DNA from: Rhynchopus euleeides
Taxonomy: Eukaryota; Euglenozoa; Diplonemea; Diplonemida; Diplonemidae
Direction: 5' to 3'
DNA: 64,000 bases
NCBI GenBank assembly: GCA_963210315.1
Contig: OY723274.1
Span: forward strand, 1,240,001-1,304,000
Shown here: positions 9,205-19,379 of the stretch, piece after piece
Layout of the letters: each line of letters begins with the position of its first letter
Numbering within the stretch: the stretch's first letter is position 1
The notes under the pieces: generated by a model
What the model was told of the DNA's origin: nothing
Seen by the model: only the letters and a program-made list of their open reading frames with translations
Database searches by the model: none
Made by a program: the position numbers and the translations under genes

Positions 9205-9960
9205 CAGGGGGGGGTCAAATAAACGTACTAAGTACTACTATTCGGCGAACGGGCGGGCCTAAATCGACCTCGCCAAAAAAGTATAAAATACTTTGCGAGC
9301 GAATAGACGTACGTAGTACGTCTATTCAACTTTTCCTAAAAACGCTGTTTGCAGGGGCTCTGCGGGGCTATTTGGTCCACCAGGGGCGCGCTGGTCACTG
9401 CTGCGTGCCCTGGCCCGGATCACTTCGTTGAAGGAAGGCCGGGGAGCGCCTGGCTATGGCCCATCCTCTCGAGGCATTCCGTGAGCAGATGAAATCATCG
9501 GCGGTCGTCATTATATCCGACACCAGCCGAAGATATTGGCCCTGTTGGTGGATGTCACAGGTCTACGGTGAGCTTTGTCTGGGGCCATCCGTTCACATCT
9601 TCTCGGTGGTGGTGGGGACTGCGGACGCCGTAGCTGAGGGGAATGCGCGGCGGGCTTCAGCAGTGGTTCTGATGCCTCTGGACCGCATGAGCTTGCGGGT
9701 TTGCGGGGCCCGTGCACCCTGGTTCCCCGAAGTGGCACTAATAGACCTTGTCTCCATTCTTTGCCCCAAAGTTTGCGGATTTGTGTGCCCCCTCCACTGG
9801 CAGGCGGTCCTCCATAAAGAAAATCTCAAAAAAAACGAGATATTTCCCAAAAAAACGGGTGTACAAAGTAAGTACTTGTATTCAACGGCCCAACGTGCCC
9901 CAGAGCCCCAAAAAAATAAGTACTACTATTCAACTAAGTACGTTTATTCGACCCCCCCTG
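9205..9960. mobile_element. Non-autonomous deletion derivative of the pogo-like transposon (756 bp)
   Basis: Inverted ends CAGGGGGGGGTCAAATAAAC, flanked by TA (9203-9204, 9961-9962). The left part (about 9205-9410) matches, inverted, the right end of the 29878-37826 transposon (about 37620-37826). The right part (about 9456-9960) matches, inverted, its left end (about 29878-30650). The intervening coding region is missing. It is inserted in repeat R1, whose other copy reads straight through (CGGCTTAATTCG), proving the TA duplication. Confidence 0.85.
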
Positions 9961-10190
9961 TAATTCGTTGATTTGTTGCATTTCCCTGCATTTTTCAGCA
10001 AAAAACCGGATTTTGGCTGGGCGAGGACAATGCGAAAATCGCGAAAAAATGCCAAAATTTTCGATTTTTCACAGAGGCCCAACAACGGGTTTCTGGGTGA
10101 AAAATGGGCCCAAAACCCCGTTTTTGGGCGATTTTTGGCCGGGAATCGCCGTTTTTTCGCGTTTCTGGGGTATTTCTGGTGCAGAAACCA
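9961..10190 (+). repeat. Dispersed repeat R1, copy 1, right part
   Basis: Resumes R1 (ATTCGTTGATTTGTTGCATT) and resembles 15476-15619 and then roughly 29189-29290. It is AT-rich, with many TTTTTGG/GGTTTCTGG words and no coding potential. Confidence 0.65.
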
Positions 10191-10414
10191 GTCGGAGGCC
10201 CATGAGCGATGACAATTGCGGTATTTCTGCTCAACATGCCTGGGAAGCGCAAAATTTCGCGTTTTTGGGTGATTTTTTAGGTGTGGACCCGATTTCCCGG
10301 GGCTCCCCGGGGTCAAAATGTGGCCAAACAGCCCGGCCAGAGGGTCCCACTGCAGGCAATTTCCAGAGGCTCGGGAGGGCCCGCAAAGGTGTCCCCTTGG
10401 GAAACAAACCGAAC

Positions 10415-10537
10415 TACGTCCCTCCCGGGCCCCGCGGGACCCTCTCGGGAGCGTAAAATGCCCCTCGGGCGCTTCGCGCCCTCGGGTCATTTTACGCTCC
10501 CTCGAGGGTCCCTTGGGGCCTCCCCGGGAGGGACGTA
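10415..10537. repeat. Long imperfect hairpin (123 bp)
   Basis: TACGTCCCTCCCGGG at the left is inverted at the right end (CCCGGGAGGGACGTA). Inner arms GAGCGTAAAATG and CATTTTACGCTC surround a GC-rich centre with GGGCGCTTCGCGCCC. It could be a foldback element or MITE; no clear target duplication was found. Confidence 0.6.
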
Positions 10538-11433
10538 AATACTCATTGTCACCCCCATTTGACCCCCCCTAGCCCCCCCCCCCCCCTTTTTGTTCATTGC
10601 GCCAATGGCGTGCACTGACAATCTGAGTGGTCTCATCACTCAGGTTTTCATATGATCCAAGCGAGCACGAGAGTTCATCATGTTTATGTCGGTTGGTACC
10701 TGGTCGAAAACTCGGCCGAGAGCGGTTGCAGTGTTTATCAAGAAATTTGAAAGGGCCAGGCCATGTGGCTTGCCTGGTGGTGGTGTACCCACTGAGGTGG
10801 AATTGGGCCCGTTCTGCATTCTATGTTGGGCGGGGGGGTCGGTTGGGGGTGGGGGGGGGGGGGGTGGGATGTACACACACGTTTTGCACTCTGGTTGGCC
10901 GTTTTCCTCTGTGCTCCACCTTTTCTGTACCTCAGGCAAGACATTTCGGGGGAAAGGTGAGGGGGGGGGAGTTGAGAAAGAAAATCACTTGCATATAGAC
11001 CAACACCCCATTGCCGTCCTCATAGAAGTGTCTGCCGACAGAAAAGAGTGGTGGATGCGGTCAACAAACAATCTCTTTTTGTCTTCATACAGTTTTCTGC
11101 ACACTTGTGAGCGGAAAGCGACGCTCCCACAGCTGCAACCAAACGCGCTCTATACACAGTCCCGTCGTACATGAGTATAGTTTCGGGGTGGTTTTGTGTG
11201 TTAAAACGTCAACGCAACAATCAAAAATATAATCCATCAGAGCGATTGTAGCTGTAGTAGGTGTTTCCGCGGGGTGTAGTTTTTTCTGTTCTGGGGCCTT
11301 CCTCTCGCATCGGTGTCGTTTTACCTAATTGACACGTTGTACGTCGAAAAAAAGGGCACGTGGGTGGAGGTGGTGGATGGGTAGTGACTGGCCAGAGATC
11401 CTAGATCTGCGCTCGAAGAGTAGGGTTTTGAGG
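10538..11433. other. Intergenic stretch without recognisable genes
   Basis: Contains homopolymer C and G tracts (10570-10587, 10830-10866) and short open frames made of low-complexity sequence. I see no conserved motif or element border. Confidence 0.5.
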
Positions 11434-11460
11434 CAGTGATCTGAGTAGGTACCGTACCAG
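11434..11460 (+). repeat. Solo terminal fragment of the 7-bp-duplication MITE
   Basis: 27 bp equal to the MITE terminus (CAGTGATCTGAGTAGG ... GTACCAG); no second end follows. Directly after it come (GTCGG)-like repeats at 11480-11565. From 11566 to 11950 I see only poly-A/poly-C tracts and no gene. Confidence 0.65.
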
Positions 11461-11950
11461 GCAAGGTGACCAACGCTACTAGTCGGCCGACAGGCCGACA
11501 GCTGTCGGGTCAGTCGGTCGGCCCGATTTTTGCCTGTCGGTCGGTCGGTCGGCCTCTCGGGCCACCTCACAAACCGACATTTTTTCGGCCCAAACCGCCC
11601 AGAAACCCACGGAATGGCGGTGCATCGGCTGCATCTCGCGATTTTTTACCGGCAGGTGGGTTTGGGTCGAATTCTGCCCACCCGAAAAAACCACCCCCAA
11701 CTTTCTGAAAAATCTACATGTCTCGAAAATTTTTCCCCGTGGCAAAAAAAAAAAAAGTGTCACTTGGTGCCCCTGATTTACCCCCTTTTCACTACGCACA
11801 AACTACGCAATCTGGGGGGGGGGTCTCGCTTTTTGGTCCCCCCCCAGTTTTTTTTGGTCCCCCTTTCTGTGTGGCTACTGAGACAGGACTGGAGGCACTG
11901 CGCTGACCGAGAAAAAAATATATTGCCAGAACTCACTATGTACATACATC

Positions 11951-14000
11951 GGGCGTTATTGCGTTACCAGTAACGGTAATACCGTTATTTTTTCGGTAAA
12001 ATAACTTACCGTTAATAACGTTCCAGAACGGCCGAATAACGTTATCCGAAAATCGGTAACGTTATTTTTCCGCGTTATACCGTTATCGATAACGGTAATA
12101 CCGTTATTACCGTTATCAGGAACGGTAATAACGGTAATAACGTTATCGGTAACGTTATTACCGTTATTACCGTTATTACCGTTATCGGTAACGGTAATAC
12201 CGTTATCAGTAACGGTAATAACGTTATCGGTAACGTTATTACCGTTATTACCGGTAATACCGCGTTATTTTCGGTATTTTTGGGCAACTTCTATAGGGGG
12301 ACCCTTTTCGAATTTTTTTTTCGGGGTGGCCAGAATGGGCTGTTTTAGGCTATTTGAGGCCATTTTCGAGCAAATTTTTGGGTTTAGAGCCACGCAAAGG
12401 GTCTAAAATGGGCATGCCAATCTCAAAAAAATGCTCAAAATTCCGAGAGATTTCAGATTTTTCGAATTTTTTGACCGAGAAAATTCTGACCCCAAAATGT
12501 GGTCCTTGTGGTCTGGAACTGTCCGTTGTCGAAGGAATTGGTGAAAAAATCGTGATTTTTGGCCTCTGGATCACCCATGCCGTCCCAAAAATCAAGCAAA
12601 AGAGGTTTGGTAGGTGCATTTTTGGGTGAACATGAGCTATTGCGCCAACCTGCTTGATTTCACCCGAAAATCGGAATCCGTTGAATATGGTTTCTGATGA
12701 AAATGTGAAAATTTTCGACCTTCTTCGCAGTTTTTTCCACTTCCTTGCCCCATCTTTCCCACCCAAAATCGAAGTACCGTAAATGGTGTTGTTGAAAGGT
12801 CCAAATTGCGTTGGTTGTGCGTAGTTCTGCCGAAGTCGTGCACACGTTGTGCGTAGTGCGTGTAACGCCATTTGTGACCAAAATGTATATTTCCTGCACC
12901 CGAGCGTTGACGCTTCCACACACCCTTACAAACCCACTTGCCTGATGAAGGGGGTGGTGTGTAGAGCACGTTTGGCAGGGCTGAATGACACTTTCTGCGC
13001 GAAGGTCGTGTGCGTAATAAAACAACGGTCCGAGGGCCGGAGGCCCGAGGCCTTTTTTTACCTGCACGAGGGTGCAATTGAGTCCGATACGGGGTGCAGA
13101 TGATGGTTTCTTGCACAACCCAGTCATGTTTTGCACAGCACGACGAACTCGGAAATTCCTCATATTTGCACTCCAGCTACCATATTTGCATTCCAGGTCT
13201 CATATTTGCACTGGTGCAAATATGGGACCTGGAGTGCGTGCAAATAATGACTGGGGGGTGCAAGAAAGTTCAAATTGCGTAGTTCCTGCGTACTTCGTGC
13301 GTAGCCCGAGCGTACTTTGGGTAGTTCGTGCGTATATTGTGCGAAGCATTTTTGACAGCACCAGTAAACGGACTTTTGGAACGTAAATATTTTAGAACGG
13401 GCCGGGAAAAAATGGGCACGTCGCTACTTCGCGCTACTTCGTCGCTCGTAACGAGTAAAAATATCAGGTGGTTTTTACTCCGCCAATGTGAGTTGTGCGG
13501 GTGTATTCCTGAAGGATTCACTTCTGTGTCCACACTGAGTGATTTTGGAGTGATTTTCACTCCAAATTTCACTCCAGGAACATTGGATACTGCAAGGTTG
13601 CAGGGGTTTCTGCAGCATTTGCCTTGAAAAAGCCAAAAAACATGATTTTTTCACGAAACTCGACATGTCCGTGCGTTATTATCCAAAAAATGGTCCCAGG
13701 GGGGTATTCTGGAGCCATCTCCACCAAAAACTACACCATCCGCCCGCAAAATTGTCCGAATAACGCAAGTTTTCATGAAAATAACGGAAAAATAACGCGT
13801 TATTTTAGGAGAAAACGTTTTCCAATTTTTTGACATCACGGAGTGGCCCCCTGGAGTGATATTTTACCCAAGAAAATTCTTTTAGGGGGGGTAGGGACGC
13901 CAGTTTCGGGTCAGATTCACCGGGAAATGCTGCCTTTTTTGGGGTCAAAAAATAACGCAAAAATAACGTTATTACCGTTACTGGTAACGGAATAACGCCC
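11951..14000. mobile_element. Inverted-repeat element with CGTTAT-rich ends (about 2.05 kb)
   Basis: Starts GGGCGTTATTGCGTTACCAG and ends with its near-perfect inverse (about 31 of 32 bases). Flanking GTACATACAT words are also inverted, so the true ends may lie slightly outside. The left 300 bp is a dense array of GTTATTACC/GGTAATAAC palindromic words. The interior (12300-13900) has direct and inverted copies of TTTGCACTCCA, TGCGTAGTTC and similar words and a segment (12460-12620) related to repeats at 34.2 kb, but no transposase. Target duplication is unclear, so class is unknown. Confidence 0.5.
11960..12270. repeat. AACGGTAATACCGTTAT palindromic tandem repeats
   Basis: Interleaved copies of ACCGTTATTACCG and CGGTAACGGTAATA with a period near 18 bp, strongly self-complementary, so it can form hairpins and cruciforms. 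Confidence 0.7.
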
Positions 14001-14210
14001 AATGTATGTATGTACCGTCCGAAAGAACAGGGGAAATACCTGGGCAAGGTTGCCCCATGCCCAGAAACACCTGGGAAGGAAGTGAGCTCCAGGAGCCGCG
14101 TAGTACCCCCTACACACTTCTACGAAACAACAGCTGCAGAGATGGTCCGGATGCCCCGAAAAAAAACCTACACACACACTCCATCATCCACACTGCACCT
14201 AGGAACAACA

Positions 14211-15158
14211 ATGTCTGGGGAAGAGGAACAGCTCTTCACCATCGTTGCCTCTGTTGAGGGGTTGAGATGCCTCGCGGGGACCATCGCAGGATGTGTCACC
14301 CACGAGAAGCTGCTGGCGCTGCTTGAGGAGGTGGGGCTGCAACCGGAGGGTGACTGTCTCGAGGTGCATCTGCTGAAGGGTGGTGACGTTAATTCATTGG
14401 AGATGCGGCCTCTCCCAGAAGGCCTGTGGCAGAACGCGCTCCCGGGCTCGGCGCTGTTCCTTCCGGCGAAGGCAGAGACAGTGCCAGCATCCCGCCTGGA
14501 CGTGCGCGACTGGGTCGACACCGCCATGCAGTGCCACACCCCTGTCTCTAACATCCACACCCTCATCACCAAGTTCAAGGGCGAGACGGTGACCCGCCAT
14601 GCGGTGGAGATGTCGTGGCAGCAGTCGCTACTGCTACGGGATGTGTTGTTTTTACGGGAGACGCAGGGCATCCGGGAGAACGGCGAACTTGTGTTAATTC
14701 ACGACCTCACACCAGTGTTTGCGGACCCGTCAAACACTACCAAGCTTGGGCACTTTACGGTGCAGTACAGGGTGAACGGGATCCTCCGCTACCACGTGCT
14801 CGCCACATATCTGACGCTGTCATCTGATGGACCCACTACCAGAGTTGACCTGGCCGTCGCCTTTAAACGGTTTTCGGACCTGGCCTCTTCAGGCCAGTTC
14901 TCCGTCCTCGGCAAGGATGACGTGGGGTTGTCCGAGGAGTCGTTCTCGGCTTTCTTTCTGGACCGCGGTGCCAGTCTGAAACCCGAGCTGCAGAGCGTTG
15001 TCGTTGTGTTCGAGCCCCACCACCGCCTGCATCTGGCCTTCCGGCGAGTCATTGAGCCTGACTTGCCCTTCATGACTCTGATGTGCTATGCTGCCAACTA
15101 CTGTGCCGCAGCACCAGAGTTCGCCGCCTACCTCCACAGCACGGTAGGCACAATGTGA
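14211..15158 (+). CDS. Hypothetical protein (315 aa)
   Basis: The only ORF in the window that looks like ordinary protein rather than transposon or repeat. The chosen ATG at 14211 (MSGEEEQLFTIVASVEGL) begins well-balanced composition; the frame is open from 14010, but those 67 codons abut the CGTTA element and look non-native. Regular alternation of hydrophobic and polar residues suggests a folded soluble alpha/beta protein. No signal peptide, no clear membrane segment and no motif I recognise. It includes a strand-like ENGELVLIHDLTPVF and an extended C-terminal half ending YLHSTVGTM. The following 240 bp are CAACA/GTTGA-rich. It may be a host gene, a single exon, or cargo of a neighbouring element. 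Confidence 0.6.
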   Translation: MSGEEEQLFTIVASVEGLRCLAGTIAGCVTHEKLLALLEEVGLQPEGDCLEVHLLKGGDVNSLEMRPLPEGLWQNALPGSALFLPAKAETVPASRLDVRDWVDTAMQCHTPVSNIHTLITKFKGETVTRHAVEMSWQQSLLLRDVLFLRETQGIRENGELVLIHDLTPVFADPSNTTKLGHFTVQYRVNGILRYHVLATYLTLSSDGPTTRVDLAVAFKRFSDLASSGQFSVLGKDDVGLSEESFSAFFLDRGASLKPELQSVVVVFEPHHRLHLAFRRVIEPDLPFMTLMCYAANYCAAAPEFAAYLHSTVGTM

Positions 15159-15159
15159 C

Positions 15160-15397
15160 CAATTCAACATGTTTGCAAAATTGGGGAAAATGTTGAATCA
15201 ACATCGTCAACTTTTCAACACATTTGTTGAAAGTGTTCGCAGTTGACACCGATTTTCACCATTTTTCTGTGAACAGTGCAAACACTGTCAACAGCTGCAA
15301 ACAGGTTGACTGTCAACACTTTCAACACTGCAAACTGTTGAATTCAACATGGTGACAGTGTTGACACTGTTGACACCGATTTTTCCAAAAATGGACA
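15160..15397. other. CAACA/GTTGA-rich region
   Basis: Dense self-complementary TTCAACA/TGTTGAA and GTTGACA words. They resemble the GTTGAGTCAACATC part of the 223 bp array unit at 38-41 kb. No coding potential. Confidence 0.5.
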
Positions 15398-15619
15398 AGT
15401 CGTAGGGGGACCCCAACACCCCATATACCCCCTTCTGGGACCAAAAAGTGCGCGAAAGGGGTTAAAACGGCTTAATTCGTTGATTCGTTGCATTTCCCGG
15501 GTTTTTTCAGCAAAAAAACGATTTTTGGCTGGGCGAGTAGTTGGTCAAAATCGCGAAAAATTGTCAAAAAATCGAAATTTTCACAGAGGCCCAAAAACGT
15601 GTTTCTGGGTGAAAAATGG
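15398..15619 (+). repeat. Dispersed repeat R1, copy 2, left part
   Basis: Second copy of R1. It gives the empty site for the TA transposon at 9205. It ends with AAAAATGG (15612-15619), repeated at 29189-29196 on the far side of the LINE, after which R1-like sequence resumes. Confidence 0.65.
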
Positions 15620-15674
15620 CCAACGATTTCTTAAGCTACAGTTTCTGTACTTCATTGTTTCTGTACTTCATTGG
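15620..15674 (+). promoter_or_regulatory. LINE 2 5'-terminal hairpin motif with internal duplication
   Basis: Same motif as at 7545-7583, but with the 16 bp GTTTCTGTACTTCATT directly duplicated. It is followed by a run of C at about 15692-15706. Confidence 0.5.
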
Positions 15675-15962
15675 TATACACACTCGCGCTCCCCCCCCCC
15701 CCCCTGGTCGGTTGGGTCGGTTGGGTTCTCCCCTCCGCTTTCAAAAACCCCTCCCTCTCCCTCCTCTCCCCCATCCCTTTTCCCCTTTCCAAACTTCTTC
15801 TTGAACTTGCGGGCGGGCAGAGTCGGGAGGGCTGGTTGGGCTAATAGCGTATCCCCAAGCAAAAAACCACTCCCCCTGGGGCCACTTGTCCCTCGGGCTC
15901 TGTTCCCCTTCCCTTCCCAGTCCCCCCCTTCCCACCCCCGACGCACGCGAGCGCGAGTCGTG

Positions 15963-16959
15963 ATGGAGGCGCGAGATGCGCCCGGCCGTGGGCACGCGAG
16001 GAGGCGAGGGCAGTGGGCCCTCATGGCGCTGCTGGTGGCGGCGCTCACGCCCCCAGCGGGAGAGCAGCCCGGGCCGCCCCCGGTAGCGAGGGAGACGGGG
16101 GGGTCGCAGCCCCCCACACGAGTGCAGCCCGGGCCGCCCCCGGTAGCGGCAGCGGCGCGGGGGTCGCAACCCCCCGCACGTGGGCAGCCCGGGTCGCCCC
16201 CGGTAGCGGCGGGAGCAGCGGCAGCAACGGCTGCGGCGGCGGCGGCAGCACCGGGACAGGCGGAGCCGGGGGAGGGCGGGGCCCACACGGGCCCCCCCCC
16301 AACAACAGCACACCGGTCTGACCCACCGGCTTCATGCACCCCCCAACGGCACTCCCCGACGGCTGCGGAAGGGCCGCGGCCCCCCCCCGAGCAGGCAGCG
16401 GCGGTCACCGCTGCAGAGACCACGCCCGCAGGGCCTCTGGAGCGGCGGAAGCCGCTTAGCCGCCCCCGCGGGGCCAAGTACGGCGCCCCCGGCGTGATAG
16501 CTGACAGGGGGGGACGAGATGGGCTCTGCCCGCGTTGTGGGGGATGGTGGGAGGGAGTGTCGTGTGGTCCCCCCCCCGTCCCGGGCGCCCCCCTCCCAGC
16601 TTATGTCTTTCCACCCCCCTCCCCCGAGCTCCCCCCCCTGGGCGGGTACTGGGGGGTTGGCTGGGTAAGGGCGACTCTTGGGTGGGCGGTGGTGGTGGCG
16701 GGGACGCTGGGCTGGAGCTGGTGGCCGGCTGTATTTGCCCTGAGTCGGTGCCGGGCGCGAGGCTGGTGGGCAGTCGGGCGGAGACGGGCGACGAGGCTGA
16801 TGCACAGTGTGTGGGGGCAGTCGAAAGCGTGGAGAGCAGCGGTGGTGGGAGGGTGCTGCTGGGTGGTGGCGGGCGGGGTGGAACGCGCCTGGGCCTCGTC
16901 AGCTGCTGCGTGCTGGGGGTTCGTCTTCGTCTGGGAGCCTAGGTGGGTCGCACTACAGG
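15963..16959 (+). CDS. LINE 2 ORF, 5' portion (interrupted; continues at 22081)
   Basis: First 332 codons plus one base of the LINE ORF from an ATG at 15963. It has three imperfect repeats of QPGPPPVA/GSQPP type, an Ala-rich tract, one CPRCGG pair and long hydrophobic segments (about residues 225-255 and 280-310, rich in Trp, Val, Ala and Gly) that could span membranes. The split falls inside a Gly codon: G at 16959 joins GA at 22081-22082, restoring frame exactly. The whole reconstructed ORF is 2524 codons. The frame upstream to 15480 is open but includes R1 and leader sequence, so it was not used. Confidence 0.7.
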
Positions 16960-17191
16960 GAATCATACCTTGGCCGGGCTATCGCAGACAGGGGGCACAC
17001 ACACGTCGACTCGGCTATAGTTCTCCTGGTGGTGTGTGTGCGCAACGACAAGAAAGGCAAAGGCAATGGGTAGTGGGGGTGTTGATGGGAAGGGGGAAGG
17101 GGGACTTCCGGTTCAGCTTTTCCTCACTTGCAACGCGAAGGGGTTAAGAGATCCCGCGACAACCGCCAATTCAGGCTGTTGAGGCGAGGTC
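16960..17191 (-). repeat. Split repeat B2 (232 bp), copy 1
   Basis: Identical as read to 17459-17690. Outer border GAATCATACC. An 18 bp purine-rich linker follows (17192-17209), comparable with the 16 bp linker of family 1. Confidence 0.92.
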
Positions 17192-17209
17192 CGGGGGATG
17201 GAGGGTGGG

Positions 17210-17458
17210 ACAATAAAAGAAAGCGGACAAGACGAAGAGTGTTGGCCGCGGGGAGATTACCCTGATGAAGGGGGTGTTGTGTGGTGTGGTGTTAAAGTTA
17301 TATACAAAGTGTCCCGGGAAGGTGCATGGGCACAACATGGGGGGAGAGAGAGAGGGGAAAGGCAACAGGATTGGGGTTGTGGGGTGTCAGGGGTGATGAG
17401 GGGGATGGGGGTGTCTGCTGCCAATGGCCTTGGGTCATATTCCCTCAGTAAACTGTGA
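17210..17458 (-). repeat. Split repeat A2 (249 bp), copy 1
   Basis: Identical as read to A1 at 21832-22080. The A2/B1 joint reads AACTGTGA|GAATCATACC, the predicted circle junction of the element. Confidence 0.92.
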
Positions 17459-17690
17459 GAATCATACCTTGGCCGGGCTATCGCAGACAGGGGGCACACA
17501 CACGTCGACTCGGCTATAGTTCTCCTGGTGGTGTGTGTGCGCAACGACAAGAAAGGCAAAGGCAATGGGTAGTGGGGGTGTTGATGGGAAGGGGGAAGGG
17601 GGACTTCCGGTTCAGCTTTTCCTCACTTGCAACGCGAAGGGGTTAAGAGATCCCGCGACAACCGCCAATTCAGGCTGTTGAGGCGAGGTC
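17459..17690 (-). repeat. Split repeat B1 (232 bp), copy 1
   Basis: Inner B repeat. The last seven codons of the RT/RNase H ORF lie inside it (17670-17690). Confidence 0.92.
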
Positions 17691-19379
17691 TCCGCCTGCC
17701 CCACCGCGAGTGAAGAAGCGCCGCACCGCAAGTGAAACCTGGTCCCGGGTTTCGGGAGAAGAAATGCAAGAGGGGGGGATACGGGAAGGGAGATCTGCCG
17801 GATTGGCAGAGGTGTGGACGTATCCAACGGAAAAAGACAAAACCTGGAGGGCTGTGAGGTATTCTACCGCCTCCAGGACGGACTTGTTAATAAGATTGCA
17901 GGCGGCACACAGCCGCTTGCGCACAACAGCTGCCACGGTCGTATTGTCGACCCAGATCTCTACAGCCCCCCCGCACACAGACCGGGGAAGGGCTCGCACT
18001 GTTTTGTTGAGGGCCATCGCCTCGAGAATGTTAATGTGCAGCTGGGACTCGGCTGCGGTCCACGAGTCACCAATGACCTGCATTTCTTGTGTAAAGGAAT
18101 CTATTAAGACGCCACCCCAACCCTTGAGGGAGGCGTCAACAAAGCAAGTAAAAGACGGGGGTGTGGACTGAATAACTCTCCTGTGGGGGGGAACACGCGC
18201 AACCCCCACACACACACACCACTGCCGCAACTCCCGGCAGACCGATGGGGGGATCCGCACAGGGTCAGGCGGCCGAAGGACCGCCCGGTTCAAAAAATTA
18301 GTCACCCGGCGGAGGAACTTGATCCCAAACCAGAACCTCCCCGGGGACACTCCCGAAATGGCGCTGGCGTGGAGCAACCTTCCACCCAGCGACTCCAGCT
18401 CACCAGCCGTCACCCTCTGCCAGTCCACGCTGTCCAGCTTCGCCATCAGCCTGTCCGACGGAGACACGGTCTGGGCAGCGTGGTCGAATGCCACCCCGAG
18501 AAACTCGTAGACCGTCGCCGTGTCCACCGAGTCAGACGGCTTCCATGTCGCAGCGCACGCCGCAGCCACCTTGTCCATCTGCCGCGTCGCCTCTTCGACA
18601 CTGGTGCGGGGGCCGGTCAGACGCACGTTGTCGATCCAGACGTCGACCCCCACCTCAGGCGCAGTGCAGAACTCCTGGCGGACGTAGTCCCGGTGCCCAC
18701 CCACAACAGCAGCCAAAGTGTGCATCAGCTCGGGCGCACAACAGTGGCCCATGGGCAACCTCAGCAGCTCATACCAGTCCCCCGACTCGTCAGCGAAGCG
18801 AAAGAACCTCCGTGCAGGCGCAGGGATGGGGATCTGATAAAACCCGCACTTGAAATCCCGCGCCGACCCACACTCCGCAAACACCGCGTCGAGGTACCCC
18901 GAGATGTGCCCCAGGGGGACGTGTGCCGCGTAGGACTCCTCCAAGTTGTCGTTTGCCTGCTTGGTCCAGAGGATGAACCTCTGCCGCAACCCGGACGGCT
19001 TCTCCTCCATCACAGTAAAGGGCACGCACAGGGAGGGGCCCGGACCCGACGCAGGCCCAGCCACTCCGTTCTCCACCAGCAGCTCCGCATGCTTGTGTTG
19101 TAGATGCGAGGGGCGGGAGCGCCCCTCAGAGGGAGAAGGTGTAGAAGTGCCCGGCGGGGGTGCATCGGGGAACGTCAGCCGCCACACCTCGTCGAACCTG
19201 CGCCTCACAGTGGCGGTCATCCTCGCCCGCAGCGCCTCGACGTCCATCTCCGCCACAGAAGACACATGCAGGGGCGCACGGCGCTCCTCCTCCGTCGCCG
19301 GCAGCCTCGACTGGTGCGCACGCCGCGTCACCGAGTGCAGCCCCCGCTGCTTGCGGCAAAAGGACTCAGGGTCGGCCAT
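17670..19379 (-). CDS. Reverse transcriptase-RNase H (569 aa), family 2
   Basis: RT motifs: LRQRFILWTKQAN, motif A DFKCGFYQIPI, motif B LRLPMGHCCAPELMH, motif C VDVWIDNVRLTG, where the second catalytic Asp of YxDD is Asn as in family 1. RNase H residues: FVDASLKGWGG (Asp), INILEAMALN (Glu), EIWVDNTTVA (Asp), SANPADLPSR (Asp). The ATG at 19379 overlaps the recombinase stop in the sequence TGATG, a typical termination-reinitiation arrangement. The frame stays open to 21395, but those codons shadow gag and recombinase. The length fits RT plus RNase H of DIRS-order elements. No frameshift or internal stop, so it is probably functional. Confidence 0.92.
   Translation of the reverse strand: MADPESFCRKQRGLHSVTRRAHQSRLPATEEERRAPLHVSSVAEMDVEALRARMTATVRRRFDEVWRLTFPDAPPPGTSTPSPSEGRSRPSHLQHKHAELLVENGVAGPASGPGPSLCVPFTVMEEKPSGLRQRFILWTKQANDNLEESYAAHVPLGHISGYLDAVFAECGSARDFKCGFYQIPIPAPARRFFRFADESGDWYELLRLPMGHCCAPELMHTLAAVVGGHRDYVRQEFCTAPEVGVDVWIDNVRLTGPRTSVEEATRQMDKVAAACAATWKPSDSVDTATVYEFLGVAFDHAAQTVSPSDRLMAKLDSVDWQRVTAGELESLGGRLLHASAISGVSPGRFWFGIKFLRRVTNFLNRAVLRPPDPVRIPPSVCRELRQWCVCVGVARVPPHRRVIQSTPPSFTCFVDASLKGWGGVLIDSFTQEMQVIGDSWTAAESQLHINILEAMALNKTVRALPRSVCGGAVEIWVDNTTVAAVVRKRLCAACNLINKSVLEAVEYLTALQVLSFSVGYVHTSANPADLPSRIPPSCISSPETRDQVSLAVRRFFTRGGAGGDLASTA

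Noticed and set aside
10627..11174. ORFs of 99-164 codons around 10.6-11.2 kb
   Set aside because: They run through G and C homopolymers and show no conserved domain or consistent composition.
12075..12287. ORF with ITVITVLPL repeats
   Set aside because: It is a translation of the GTTATTACC palindromic repeats.
15632..15662. U2 snRNA-like target at LINE 5' ends (AGTTTCTGTACTT resembles AGTATCTGTTCTT)
   Set aside because: Only about 11 of 13 bases agree and the invariant GUAGUA branch-pairing region is missing. The motif is better explained as a hairpin.
18183..19103. Long plus-strand ORFs opposite retrotransposon genes (also 20494-21723 and the equivalents in copy 2)
   Set aside because: GC-rich antisense shadows with Arg/Pro/His-rich composition and no motifs.
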